NCBI RefSeq assembly: GCF_003463065.1
Contig: NZ_QSCM01000006.1
Location: forward strand, 124,001-188,000
From: Blautia sp. OF03-15BH
GTDB lineage: Bacteria; Bacillota; Clostridia; Lachnospirales; Lachnospiraceae
Direction of reading: 5' to 3'
Length of the DNA stretch: 64,000 nucleotides
Shown here: one piece after another, positions 55,998 through 64,000 of the stretch
How the letters are laid out: each line of letters opens with the position of its first letter
How positions within the stretch are numbered: the stretch's first letter is position 1
Made by a program: the position numbers and the translations under genes
The notes under the pieces: model-generated
The model's database searches: none
What the model was told of the DNA's origin: nothing
Seen by the model: the letters and a program-made list of their open reading frames with translations, nothing else

Positions 55998-56675
55998 TTA
56001 AAACCTCCGAAAGATCTCTCCGGCGGGCTGGCAGGAGAAGGTCATACTTTTTCTGGTGGAAGGATGGCGGAAGGTGAGCTCAAAGGCGCAGAGAGCCAGA
56101 GTAGGACCGGCAGAGACCGGATTGTACTTTCGGTCTCCATAGAGAGGAAGTCCGGCAGAGGCCATCTGTACCCGGATCTGGTGGTGGCGTCCGGTGAAAA
56201 GATGAATCCGGACGAGAGAAAGTACGGGCTGCCCAGGATCCGGAGTTTCCAGTATTTTCAGGCATTCATAGGAAAGCCGGGCTTCTTTCGCTCCTTTGGT
56301 TCCTTTTGGCACCTTTCGGGAAGTATTTGTCCGGCCGTCCTTCAGAAGAAAATCCGTGAGTGTTTCGGCTTCTTTTGCTTTTCCTTCCACAACGGCCAGG
56401 TAAGTTTTTTTCATTTCATTCTGAGCGATTTCTTTACTCAGAGAAGCGGCCGCCTTCGGGTTCTTGGCGAAAACCATGACACCCTGTACGGGCTGGTCCA
56501 GCCGGTGGATCATACCGAGATAGGGGATGCCGTCCTGAGGGTTTTTTACTGTTTCCGCCAGATGGTTCCTTAAAAGGCTGACCATGTCTTTGCTGCCGAT
56601 CCGGCTGGTCTCCACCGGGATCCCGGCAGGTTTTTCTACTACAAGAATGTCTTTATCTTCATATAACAGATTCAT
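55998..56675 (-). CDS. RluA-family pseudouridine synthase
   Basis: A 225-residue enzyme that isomerises uridine in rRNA or tRNA. The catalytic Asp60 is in HRLDQPVQGVMVFAKN, with the family strand KTYLAVVEGK, RIHLFTGRHHQIRVQMAS and the final GDRKY. There is no S4 domain, so it belongs to the short RluA/RluC-type group; the target base cannot be said. I use ATG 56675 (MNLLYEDKDIL) with AGGAGG upstream. It converges with the NlpC/P60 gene. Confidence 0.92.
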   Translation of the reverse strand: MNLLYEDKDILVVEKPAGIPVETSRIGSKDMVSLLRNHLAETVKNPQDGIPYLGMIHRLDQPVQGVMVFAKNPKAAASLSKEIAQNEMKKTYLAVVEGKAKEAETLTDFLLKDGRTNTSRKVPKGTKGAKEARLSYECLKILETPDPGQPVLSLVRIHLFTGRHHQIRVQMASAGLPLYGDRKYNPVSAGPTLALCAFELTFRHPSTRKSMTFSCQPAGEIFRRF

Positions 56676-56827
56676 CTCTGATCCTCCTATCGTTTCGTAA
56701 GATCGGGAAAGCCCGGATCCGTATTCCATCGTACCATGCCAGGCGAAAAATGTAAATCTGCAGGAATGGCATCCTTTGACATCCTGTCATTGTAATTTGC
56801 CTCGTTATACGATACAATGATGCCAGA
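56676..56827. other. Gap between RluA gene and hairpin repeat
   Basis: Holds the RluA leader on the minus strand. I see no gene. A TATAC/GATACA-rich stretch near 56808 could include a promoter for the downstream regulator, but no clear -35 is found. Confidence 0.3.
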
Positions 56828-56910
56828 GCTACTTCGCAGCGGAGCAATTCGCAGGTATCAGTTGGGGTAAAAAACTGCACGGCTTCCGTACAGAAGTGCA
56901 ATGCGAACAA
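56828..56910 (+). repeat. Partial copy of the three-hairpin repeat
   Basis: GAGCTACTTCGCAGCGGAGC onward matches the minus strand of 10195-10250 over about 50 bp (about 80%). It also forms hairpins: TTCGCA (56833) with TGCGAA (56901), and TGCAC..CTTC with GAAG..TGCA (56876-56900). It lies upstream of the response regulator. Confidence 0.65.
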
Positions 56911-56953
56911 ACACACATGATTGGGGAACTGCAAAAACAAGGGAGGGTTATTT

Positions 56954-58561
56954 TTGTATAAGGTATTGCTGGTGGATGATGAGGCGCTGATCCGTGAAGC
57001 GATCAGTGAGAACACCCGCTGGAAGGAACTGGGCTATGAGCTTATGGGAACCTGCAAAAACGGCAGGGAAGCAATGGAACGGCTGGATCAGGAGGAAGCA
57101 GATCTGGTTCTTACGGATATCTGCATGCCTTACATGGACGGTATGGAACTGACCCGCTATCTTTATGAGCATCACAGAGGGGTCAAGGTCATTATCATCA
57201 GCGGTTACGATGACTTTGAGTATGCCAAGACCGCAGTAAAGTATCAGGTGATGGACTATATCCTGAAGCCCATTACGGCCAAAGAACTGGCTCAGACACT
57301 GACACGGGTAAAGGAAAAGCTGGATGAAGAACGTTTTCAGAAATCGGATATGAAAAGGATACGCGGGGCTTATATGAGTAATCTTCCGATCCTCAGGGGA
57401 CGTTTTCTGAACAGCCTTCTGATGGGAAATGTAGGAGAGCAGGAAATACAGGAAAAACTCAACGATTATCAGATCAAACTGGATGGAAAATACTTTATGA
57501 CTGCTTTGGTGACAGGTGATGATCTGATGCCTTTTCTGAAACAGTCGGATGAGTACAAAAGCGATCTGGCCTGCTTTGCCATTTATAATATTTCTGCAGA
57601 GATCATGGATTTTTACCAGGCGGGAGTGAGCTTTCAGGATGTGGATGAACGCACGGTATTGATTTTTTCAGGAGATGAGGAAATCGAAGGGCTGGCTTTG
57701 AGGGTGACGGAGGAGATTCACGACAACATCTTCCGTTTCCTGAAGATCCACTGCACGATCGGTCTGGGAGGCAGAACGGGAAGGCTGCAGGAGCTGCAAA
57801 AATCATTTCAGGAAGCACGGCGTACACTGGAATATAAATTTGTCCTGGGTGGAGATCAGGTGATCTATGCGCGCGAACTTCCGGAAAATCAGGATCTGGT
57901 CAGCGGTGAGCTTCCGAAATATGTAAGCCGGATCTGTCTGGCGATCCGAAGTGGAAAAAAAGAGGATGTCAGCGAAGAGATCAGAGCCTTTACCTCTGCA
58001 CTGAGAAAATCCTGCCTGACCAGAAACAGGAGTATCTTTCATGTACAGAATCTGATCCTTTCTGTTATGAATGAACTGGATCTGGCTGCATTGAATGACG
58101 AAGAGATCTTAAAAGAAGAAAGAGAATTGATGAATACGGTCTATGCACGCAATCATCTTTCGGAAGTAGAGGAAGTACTGATCGCTTTCTGTTCCTGTCT
58201 GGCAGAGAATTTCCGGGATGAGAAGGACAGCTACTGTAAACGGCAGGCACTCCGGGCATTGTATTATATTGAGGAGCATTATAAAGATACAGATGTGACC
58301 CTGAATTCTGTCTGCTCCCATCTGGCCATGAGCACCAGCTATTTCAGTTCGATCTTTAAAAATTATACGGGTGAAACCTTTATTGAAGCCCTGACCAGAA
58401 AACGGGTGGAAAAAGCGAAATTTCTTCTGGAAAACACATCCAGAAAGAATTATGAGATCGCCTGCGATGTGGGCTACAGCGATCCCCATTATTTTTCAAA
58501 TATCTTTAAAAAGGCTACGGGTATGACGCCGACAGAGTATGCCAGAAAGGTGCGGAAGTAA
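56954..58561 (+). CDS. YesN-type response regulator with AraC DNA-binding domain
   Basis: A 535-residue response regulator: receiver domain (1-125, phosphorylated Asp55 in DLVLTDICMPYMDG, Lys in YILKPIT), a long helical middle part, and a C-terminal AraC-type double HTH (about 435-535, VTLNSVCSHLAMSTSYFSSI and YEIACDVGYSDPHYFSNIFK). The start is TTG at 56954 with GGAGGG upstream, giving MYKVLLVDDE. It is in one operon with the YesM-type kinase (1-bp overlap) and the binding protein. Likely target: the sugar ABC operon at 61641. Confidence 0.93.
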   Translation: MYKVLLVDDEALIREAISENTRWKELGYELMGTCKNGREAMERLDQEEADLVLTDICMPYMDGMELTRYLYEHHRGVKVIIISGYDDFEYAKTAVKYQVMDYILKPITAKELAQTLTRVKEKLDEERFQKSDMKRIRGAYMSNLPILRGRFLNSLLMGNVGEQEIQEKLNDYQIKLDGKYFMTALVTGDDLMPFLKQSDEYKSDLACFAIYNISAEIMDFYQAGVSFQDVDERTVLIFSGDEEIEGLALRVTEEIHDNIFRFLKIHCTIGLGGRTGRLQELQKSFQEARRTLEYKFVLGGDQVIYARELPENQDLVSGELPKYVSRICLAIRSGKKEDVSEEIRAFTSALRKSCLTRNRSIFHVQNLILSVMNELDLAALNDEEILKEERELMNTVYARNHLSEVEEVLIAFCSCLAENFRDEKDSYCKRQALRALYYIEEHYKDTDVTLNSVCSHLAMSTSYFSSIFKNYTGETFIEALTRKRVEKAKFLLENTSRKNYEIACDVGYSDPHYFSNIFKKATGMTPTEYARKVRK

Positions 58562-60363
58562 TGGGCGGGGAAAGAAAGTCTCCCTTACGGATCCTTTCCA
58601 GATTCCGAACCATACGGGGGGCGATGATCTTTTCTTATATGGCGATCACGTTGGTGGCACTTCTGATCTTTCTGCTGTTTTCTCTGAATTATACGGAGCG
58701 GACGATCCTGGAAAATTCAGAGTCCTATACGATCCAGCTGGTGGAGCAGGTGAACGGAGATATCGATTCCTACATCAGCTATATGGAAAATATCATGGAC
58801 ATTGTTACGAACAATCCGGAACTCTCCGATTATCTTTTTGACCGGATGGAGCATATCATGATGCGGGAACGGATTCAGGAGCAGTTTGTCACGCTGATGG
58901 ATGCCCGGTCTGATATCTGCAACATTGCTGTTTTTGCAAAAAACGGGCGGACCCTCATCAATAGAGGAACGGATACACGCAATCCGTACGTGGATCTTGC
59001 CAGTATGCCCTGGTATCAGGATACGATGGAGGCGGAAGGAAAAGCGGTGATCTCCGCTTCGCATGTCCAGAATGCTATTGAGGGAAAATATCAGTGGGTG
59101 ATCACTTTGAGTAAAGGGCTGCTCAATCCGGAAACGCATGAGGTAGATGGGATCTTTTTTGTAGACATGAACTACAGTTCCATTCAGGAGCTTTGTACCA
59201 ATGTGAATCTGGGGAGCAAAAGCTACCTGTTTATCGTGGGCAAAAAAGGAAAGATTATTTATCATCCAAAGCAGCAGCTGCTGTACAGCGGCATGAAAAC
59301 GGAGCTCATCGATGAGGTGCTGGAAAACGGGACGGGGAACTTCCTGACCTCACAAAACGGGCGGCGTCAGCTGTATTCCGTATTTAAATCGGATAAGACA
59401 GGCTGGTCTGTAGTCGGTGTTTCCGATGTCTTGGAGTTTATGAAGAATCGCTCCGAGATCCAGTTTTTCTATCTGCTGATCGCACTTTGCCTTGGCGTCC
59501 TTTCTCTGCTTCTGGCGTTGTGGCTTTCCGGTGAGATCACAAAACCGGTCAAGGAACTGGAACAGTCTATGAAAAATGTGCAGAAGGGAGAGTTTGACAA
59601 GGCTCTGATAAGTCCTGAGGGCTGCAATGAGATCACAAGTCTGACCCATTCCTTCAATATTATGACAGAGAAGATCCAGAACCTGATGGCGGAAAATGTC
59701 CGTGAACAGAAGCAGAAGAGAAAAAGTGAACTTCAGGCGCTTCAGGCACAGATCAATCCGCATTTCCTTTATAATACGCTGGATTCCATCATCTGGATGG
59801 CAGAGAGTGGAAAAAATGAAGAAGTGGTGCAGATGACTTCGGCACTGGCAAAGCTTCTACGCCAGAGCATCAGCAATGAGGATGAGATCGTCACAGTAGA
59901 GCGGGAGATCGAGTATACCCGCAATTATCTGGCGATCCAGAAGCTCCGCTACCGGGATCAGCTGGAATATATCATTGATATAGATGAAGAAGTCCTTCAC
60001 CGGAAGATCGTCAAACTGGTGATCCAGCCACTGGTGGAAAATGCCATTTATCATGGCATCAAATATCTGGACGGGAAGGGGATGATCCTTATCCTGGGAG
60101 AGATCCGGGACGGAAAGGTGGTCATCACCATACGGGATAACGGCGTGGGTATGGATGAAGAGACGTTGAAGCATATCCTGGAAAAGAAACCGGAACCAAA
60201 GGAGAAACAGAGGAAAAAAACAAGTCATGTGGGAGTCTATAATGTGCAGAACCGTCTGCAGCTTTATTATGGAAAGGAATACGGGCTGGTCTATGAGAGT
60301 ATGCCGGGCATGGGAACCGGAGTTTCCGTGATCATTCCCGCAGAGGAAGGGGAAGAGTCATGA
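58561..60363 (+). CDS. YesM/LytS-type sensor histidine kinase
   Basis: A 600-residue membrane kinase: two membrane segments (about 22-42 and 305-325), an external Cache-like domain (about 45-300), a HAMP domain (about 325-380), and the His_kinase part with phosphorylated His in QAQINPHFLYNTLDSIIWMA (near 400), followed by the HATPase motifs VIQPLVENAIYHGIKY and IRDNGVGMDEE. It should sense a ligand outside, perhaps through the anchored binding protein encoded next (4-bp overlap), and phosphorylate the regulator at 56954. Confidence 0.94.
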   Translation: MGGERKSPLRILSRFRTIRGAMIFSYMAITLVALLIFLLFSLNYTERTILENSESYTIQLVEQVNGDIDSYISYMENIMDIVTNNPELSDYLFDRMEHIMMRERIQEQFVTLMDARSDICNIAVFAKNGRTLINRGTDTRNPYVDLASMPWYQDTMEAEGKAVISASHVQNAIEGKYQWVITLSKGLLNPETHEVDGIFFVDMNYSSIQELCTNVNLGSKSYLFIVGKKGKIIYHPKQQLLYSGMKTELIDEVLENGTGNFLTSQNGRRQLYSVFKSDKTGWSVVGVSDVLEFMKNRSEIQFFYLLIALCLGVLSLLLALWLSGEITKPVKELEQSMKNVQKGEFDKALISPEGCNEITSLTHSFNIMTEKIQNLMAENVREQKQKRKSELQALQAQINPHFLYNTLDSIIWMAESGKNEEVVQMTSALAKLLRQSISNEDEIVTVEREIEYTRNYLAIQKLRYRDQLEYIIDIDEEVLHRKIVKLVIQPLVENAIYHGIKYLDGKGMILILGEIRDGKVVITIRDNGVGMDEETLKHILEKKPEPKEKQRKKTSHVGVYNVQNRLQLYYGKEYGLVYESMPGMGTGVSVIIPAEEGEES

Positions 60364-61340
60364 AAAATAACGGAAAATATATAGTTGGACTCATCATCCT
60401 GATCCTTGTCCTTGTTTTGGGAGCAGGGATCATAATCGTAAACCGTTCCAGCACAGCCAGACGTATCCAGGTAGTCTATATACCCAAAGCACGGGATGAT
60501 GCCAATGATTTCTGGACTTCCCTTTTAAAAGGAGCCCAGATGGCCGCAAACGAGTATGATGTGGATCTGACGATCCTGGCGCCGGATTCCGAGCAGGATT
60601 TTGAAGCTCAGGTGCGCTACATTGATGAAGCCATCGCCATGAATCCGAATGCGATCCTCCTTTCGCCTTCCAGTAAAAGTGAGATCACGGAGGCGGCGAA
60701 CCGCATCGTTGTCGCGGGGATCCGGCTGGTGCTCATTGATTCTGAACTGGATCAGAACCTTCAGTCGATCGTGGTAGAGACGGATAATGTGGCTGCCGGA
60801 AGGAAAATGGGGGAATTCATCCTGGCACATCTTCCGGAAAATCCGGTGATCGGCGTGGTATCCCATGTAAAAAGTTCTTCTACTGCGCTGGAGCGTTACC
60901 AGGGCCTCTGTGAAGGACTGGGGGATGAGAAAGAACATATCGTGGGAACCGTTTACTGCGATTCCAATTATGAAAAAGCATACAACCGGACAAAAACACT
61001 TCTGGAAGAGCATCCGGACATCAACATCCTTGTGGGTCTCAATGAATATAGTGCCATAGGAGCCGGAAAAGCGGTCCGGGATCTGGGACTTTCCGATTCG
61101 ATCCTCATGGTTGGCTTTGACAGTTCCATTGAAGAAGTCCAGATGCTGGAAGAAGGGGTGTTCAATGCCATTGTAGTTCAGAAGCCCTTTAACATGGGAT
61201 ACCTTGGTGTGGAAAATACGGTGCTTCTCCTTCGGGGGGAGATCCTTCCGGAAATGGTGGATTCCGGATCGGAGCTTATCACAAAAGAAAATATGTACAC
61301 GGATGAAAACCAGAAATTCCTCTTTCCGTTCCTGGATTAA
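60360..61340 (+). CDS. Membrane-anchored sugar-binding protein (periplasmic-binding type 1), sensory
   Basis: A 326-residue protein of the RbsB/XylF-like binding-protein class: N-terminal membrane anchor (residues 7-28) without a lipobox Cys, then the two-lobed type 1 periplasmic-binding fold (IQVVYIPKARDDANDFWTSL, ILLSPSSKSEITEAANRIV, VGFDSSIEEVQMLEEG). It overlaps the kinase gene by 4 bp and stands before the terminator at 61349, so it belongs to the sensor operon and not to the transporter. It recalls the XylFII-LytS type sensors of Clostridia, in which an anchored binding protein gates the kinase. The sugar is unknown. Confidence 0.85.
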   Translation: MKNNGKYIVGLIILILVLVLGAGIIIVNRSSTARRIQVVYIPKARDDANDFWTSLLKGAQMAANEYDVDLTILAPDSEQDFEAQVRYIDEAIAMNPNAILLSPSSKSEITEAANRIVVAGIRLVLIDSELDQNLQSIVVETDNVAAGRKMGEFILAHLPENPVIGVVSHVKSSSTALERYQGLCEGLGDEKEHIVGTVYCDSNYEKAYNRTKTLLEEHPDINILVGLNEYSAIGAGKAVRDLGLSDSILMVGFDSSIEEVQMLEEGVFNAIVVQKPFNMGYLGVENTVLLLRGEILPEMVDSGSELITKENMYTDENQKFLFPFLD

Positions 61341-61348
61341 GAGGTGAG

Positions 61349-61376
61349 AAAGCCCTGCGAAAGCGGGGCTTTTTTG
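61349..61376 (+). terminator. Terminator of the three-gene sensor operon
   Basis: AAAGCCCTGC and GCGGGGCTTT pair around GAAA, followed by TTTT. Confidence 0.85.
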
Positions 61377-61405
61377 TGCAAATTTTTTATTTAATGTGTA
61401 AAAAA

Positions 61406-61450
61406 TCCCATGAAAAGTAAAATATTCCCCTTTCATCAGAAGATATCCCA
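61406..61450 (+). promoter_or_regulatory. Three 20-bp-spaced direct repeats upstream of the transporter
   Basis: TCCCA at 61406, TCCCC at 61426 and TCCCA at 61446, each in an AT-rich setting and exactly 20 bp (two turns) apart, on one face. Probably binding sites for the AraC-type response regulator. Confidence 0.5.
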
Positions 61451-61473
61451 TTCTCTTTCTCTCAGAATCACCA

Positions 61474-61490
61474 TATAATAGTGCTATAGT
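61474..61490 (+). promoter_or_regulatory. -10 region of the sugar ABC operon
   Basis: TATAAT (61474) and TATAGT (61485) overlap; no proper -35 is present, which fits an activated promoter. Confidence 0.5.
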
Positions 61491-61507
61491 CACAAGGAAA
61501 TGGTCAA

Positions 61508-61569
61508 CCTGCCTAAAAATGTATTGGGGGCTTTTCGGGGGCGAAAAGGAATGTACGGAAATAGGCAGG
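61508..61569 (+). ncRNA. Structured leader hairpin of the sugar ABC operon
   Basis: CCTGCCTA (61508) pairs with TAGGCAGG (61562), and inside CTTTTCG (61531) with CGAAAAG (61542), separated by two copies of an AATGTA-like motif. No match to a riboswitch I know. Confidence 0.55.
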
Positions 61570-61603
61570 GTGATCTTTTCACGAAGAAACGGAGGGTGTC
61601 ATT

Positions 61604-61654
61604 ATGTATACGGCAACACTTGGAGAATGGAGGAAGAGAAATGGAAAATTTTAA
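61604..61654 (+). CDS. Leader peptide overlapping the permease start
   Basis: A 16-codon frame, MYTATLGEWRKRNGKF, with the excellent ribosome site GGAGGGTG 8 bp upstream. Its last codons overlap the permease ATG (61641) in another frame, so translation of the two could be coupled. Its own coding content carries the permease ribosome site (GGAGG at 61629). Whether the peptide matters or only its translation is unknown. Confidence 0.5.
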   Translation: MYTATLGEWRKRNGKF

Positions 61655-62621
61655 AAACAGTCCGCTTGTAAAAAAACTGGGCTTCAACCGAATCATCCTT
61701 TGCGGTGTTCTGGTTCTGATGTATCTGCTGTTCAGTATCATCGAGCCGAGTTTTGTCAGCTACTCACGTATCATCAGTGCATTGAACTATGCATACTTCC
61801 TGGGCTTTCTGGCTCTGGGCGTTACTTTTGTTATTGCAACAGGTGAGATTGATTTCTCTATCGGACCTGTCATGTTCTGTGCAGCTCTGATCGGTGGAAA
61901 GCTTTTTGTTGATGGTGTTCCTATGGGAGCCTGCCTGATCATCACCATTCTGGTGGGTCTTGTATTTGGACTTTTCAGTGGTTTTCTGGTGGCTTATATG
62001 GGACTGCCTTCCTTTATTTCCTCCATGGCTGTGATGATGCTTTCCAAAGGTATTGGTTCTGTATTTACAAAAACACAGGCTATGAGCTGGCCTCAGTCCA
62101 GTGCAGAAGGCGGCTGGTATAAGAGCCTCATCAAAATGAATGTGGGTGGAACCGATATCCCCACAGGTCTTATTATTCTCCTGCTTGTAGCAGTTGTCTG
62201 TGGTATCATCCTCAACAACACAAAAGCAGGACGTTACATCCTCTGTCTTGGAAGCAACCAGGAAGCAGTAAGACTTTCTGGTGTTGATGTAAAGAAATGG
62301 AAAATGCTGGCTTTTGTGATCTGTGGTACGCTGGCCGGTTTCGCAGCCATCGCCTACGTGGGATCCTACACCATTGTTTCCCCGGGTCTTGGAGATACCT
62401 TTAACAATGATGCCATCGCAAGCTGTGTTATGGGCGGAACGTCCATGTCCGGAGGCATTGCATCCATCGGCGGAAGTATCATCGGTGTTATGATCATTTC
62501 CCTCCTTCAGGAAGGAATCCTGGCTATGGGCTTCCAGAAGGATTACCAGTACGTAATCACAGGTATCATCGTTCTGGTGGCAGTATTTGCCGATGTACGA
62601 AGCAGAAGAAAGAAAAACTGA
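61641..62621 (+). CDS. Sugar ABC transporter permease (RbsC/MglC/XylH type)
   Basis: A 326-residue polytopic protein with about ten membrane segments and the BPD_transp_2 family features: YAYFLGFLALGVTFVIATGEIDFSIG near residues 50-75 (quoted in part), KAGRYILCLGSNQEAVRLSGVDV (the coupling loop to the ATPase) and MGGTSMSGGIASIGGSIIG. The start ATG at 61641 has GGAGG at 7 bp. It should import a pentose or galactose with the ATPase next. Its binding protein is not between; it may be downstream of the window. In gene order permease before ATPase is unusual. Confidence 0.92.
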   Translation: MENFKNSPLVKKLGFNRIILCGVLVLMYLLFSIIEPSFVSYSRIISALNYAYFLGFLALGVTFVIATGEIDFSIGPVMFCAALIGGKLFVDGVPMGACLIITILVGLVFGLFSGFLVAYMGLPSFISSMAVMMLSKGIGSVFTKTQAMSWPQSSAEGGWYKSLIKMNVGGTDIPTGLIILLLVAVVCGIILNNTKAGRYILCLGSNQEAVRLSGVDVKKWKMLAFVICGTLAGFAAIAYVGSYTIVSPGLGDTFNNDAIASCVMGGTSMSGGIASIGGSIIGVMIISLLQEGILAMGFQKDYQYVITGIIVLVAVFADVRSRRKKN

Positions 62622-62657
62622 TGTTATTGATAGAACAGAAAGGTAGAAGGTGAAGAC

Positions 62658-64000
62658 ATGGGCGAAGTTATTTTGACTATGAAAGGGATCGACAAATCCT
62701 TCCCGGGTGTACATGCCCTTGATCATGTAGATCTTGAAATCAGAAAAGGTGAAGTGCTCGCCCTCATGGGAGAAAACGGAGCCGGAAAATCCACTCTTAT
62801 GAAGGTGCTGACCGGTATTTATAAGAAAGACTCCGGAACCATCACCTACGAGGGAAAAGAAATTGAATTCGCAAATCCCCGTGATGCACAGGCAGCAGGT
62901 GTTGTGATCGTGCATCAGGAGTTAAATATGATGAACCACCTGACTGTGGCTCAGAACATTTTCATCGGTCGTGAGATCATGAATGGAAAACTCATCAACG
63001 ATGATAAGATGAACAAGGAAGCTGCAAAGCTCTTTGACCGTTTGAACATTAAAATCGATCCTACAGAAAAAATGGGAAATCTGACCGTAGGCCGTCAGCA
63101 GATGTGTGAGATCGCAAAAGCCATCTCCCATGATGCAAAGGTAATTATTTTCGACGAGCCGTCAGCAGCCCTGACAGAGTCAGAGATCGAAGAGCTCTTT
63201 AAGATCATCCGTGATCTTCGTGATAAGGGCATGGGAATTGTTTATATCTCTCACCGTATGGATGAGATCAAGGTGATCACAGACCGTGTTACCGTTATGC
63301 GTGACGGTTCTTATGTAGGAACTCTGATCACAAAAGAGTCTACCAAAGACGATATCATCAACATGATGGTAGGTCGTGTTATTTATGAGGATCCGAAGAC
63401 AGAAAGCAATGTTCCGAAGAATGCACCGGTAGTCCTGAAGGTTGAAAATCTTAACGCAGGAAAAATGGTAAAGAACGTAAGCTTTGAGCTTCACAAAGGC
63501 GAGATCCTTGGTTTCTCCGGACTGATGGGTGCAGGACGTACCGAGACTGCCAGAGCCCTGTTCGGAGCAGACCCGAAAGAGAGCGGAAAGATCTACATAA
63601 ACGGTCAGGAAGTGGATATCAAGAACCCCATGGATGCAGTAAAACATGGTATCGGTTATCTCTCTGAGGACCGGAAGCGTTATGGTATCGTTGTAGGAAA
63701 GAGCGTGGCAGAGAACTCCACCATGGCTACCATGGATGAGTTCACAAACGGACCGTTCATCAATAAGAAAAAAGAGAATGACATTGCTCAGAAATATGTG
63801 GAATCTCTGAAAACCAAGACTCCGTCAGTGGATCAGCTGGTGGTGAACCTTTCCGGAGGAAACCAGCAGAAAGTGGTTATCGCCAAATGGCTGGTAAGAA
63901 ACTGTGATATCCTGATCTTTGATGAGCCGACCCGTGGTATCGATGTAGGAGCAAAGAGTGAAATTTATCATCTGATGAATGAACTGGTGGCAGCCGGAAA
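62658..64000 (+). CDS. Sugar ABC transporter ATPase, RbsA/MglA type (5' part)
   Basis: 447 codons visible, running off the window. Two ABC domains: first with Walker A GENGAGKST (about residues 38-46), HQEL (Q-loop), signature-like LTVGRQQM and Walker B IIFDEPSAAL; second with LMGAGRTE in the usual place of Walker A (degenerate, as in this family), LSGGNQQKVV signature and FDEPTRGID. The first signature reads LTVGR where LSxGQ is usual. The ATG at 62658 has AGAAGG upstream and lies 36 bp after the permease. It powers sugar uptake. Confidence 0.93.
   Translation, partial: MGEVILTMKGIDKSFPGVHALDHVDLEIRKGEVLALMGENGAGKSTLMKVLTGIYKKDSGTITYEGKEIEFANPRDAQAAGVVIVHQELNMMNHLTVAQNIFIGREIMNGKLINDDKMNKEAAKLFDRLNIKIDPTEKMGNLTVGRQQMCEIAKAISHDAKVIIFDEPSAALTESEIEELFKIIRDLRDKGMGIVYISHRMDEIKVITDRVTVMRDGSYVGTLITKESTKDDIINMMVGRVIYEDPKTESNVPKNAPVVLKVENLNAGKMVKNVSFELHKGEILGFSGLMGAGRTETARALFGADPKESGKIYINGQEVDIKNPMDAVKHGIGYLSEDRKRYGIVVGKSVAENSTMATMDEFTNGPFINKKKENDIAQKYVESLKTKTPSVDQLVVNLSGGNQQKVVIAKWLVRNCDILIFDEPTRGIDVGAKSEIYHLMNELVAAG

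Noticed and set aside
61764..62915. 383-codon minus frame over the permease and ATPase
   Set aside because: Shadow spanning two well-supported genes, without start signals.
1..64000. rRNA, tRNA genes and phage structural genes
   Set aside because: I found no tRNA-like GTTCGA arm in a cloverleaf context, no rRNA landmarks and no capsid, tail or terminase genes.

Overview
The window looks like chromosome from a gut Lachnospiraceae bacterium (Clostridia; Blautia, Dorea or Ruminococcus-like). The main reasons are a Gram-positive Tad pilus locus with DUF5702 and DUF6382-FHA proteins, DUF4860, DUF4367 and DUF6147 family proteins, a type-2 isoleucyl-tRNA synthetase behind a T-box, reverse-order rubrerythrin with PerR, YesN/YesM-type two-component genes, moderate GC with strong GGAGG ribosome sites, and a degenerate SpoIIQ-like protein. 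Genus is inference. I saw no rRNA, tRNA or CRISPR array.

Region by region. 1-9.9 kb: a Tad pilus operon (CpaF end, TadB, TadC, Flp1 pilin, DUF5702, TadE-like, prepilin peptidase, TadE-like, FHA protein, rhomboid) followed by a convergent soluble histidine kinase. An IS605-type tnpB remnant sits between the pilin's original Shine-Dalgarno and its start codon. 10-17.2 kb: a three-hairpin intergenic repeat, HIT protein, ECF-type sigma factor, murG, a mosaic DUF4367 gene with an AT-rich tail, a DUF6147 protein, a degenerate metallo-beta-lactamase-like protein and a beta-CASP nuclease. 17.2-22.1 kb (minus): a second, type IV pilus-like operon with PilT, PilC, four small pilin-like proteins and a transglutaminase lipoprotein. 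Divergent from it, a c-di-GMP-I riboswitch precedes a secreted zincin resembling Pro-Pro endopeptidases. 23.6-29.8 kb: T-box-controlled ileS, then glycogen phosphorylase. 29.8-45.4 kb: SpoIIQ-like protein, GIY-YIG nuclease, hemolysin III, XpaC-TelA pair, secreted Ig/FnIII/LRR proteins, an AraC regulator divergent from a GH4 alpha-galactosidase, and an HTH/kinase/beta-helix group.

45.46-52.49 kb is an integrated element of about 6.95 kb. A 79-bp direct repeat at its ends is the 3' end of the rubrerythrin gene. It carries a truncated tyrosine integrase, LysR, two tandem two-domain SnoaL-like proteins, a small DUF6061-like protein, an S51 peptidase, a ClbS-like protein and a serine recombinase. 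52.4-56.7 kb: rubrerythrin and PerR with matching palindromic operators, a thioredoxin reductase fragment beside a dispersed hairpin repeat, a secreted NlpC/P60 hydrolase and an RluA pseudouridine synthase. 56.9-64 kb: a YesN/YesM pair with a membrane-anchored sugar-binding protein (a likely three-component sensor), then a structured leader with a short leader peptide and a RbsC/MglC-type permease plus ATPase running off the window.

Themes: two separate pilus systems; cell-surface proteins with Ig, FnIII, SH3 and transglutaminase modules; c-di-GMP control of a surface protease beside pilus genes; and several dispersed hairpin repeats placed in leaders and at gene breakpoints.
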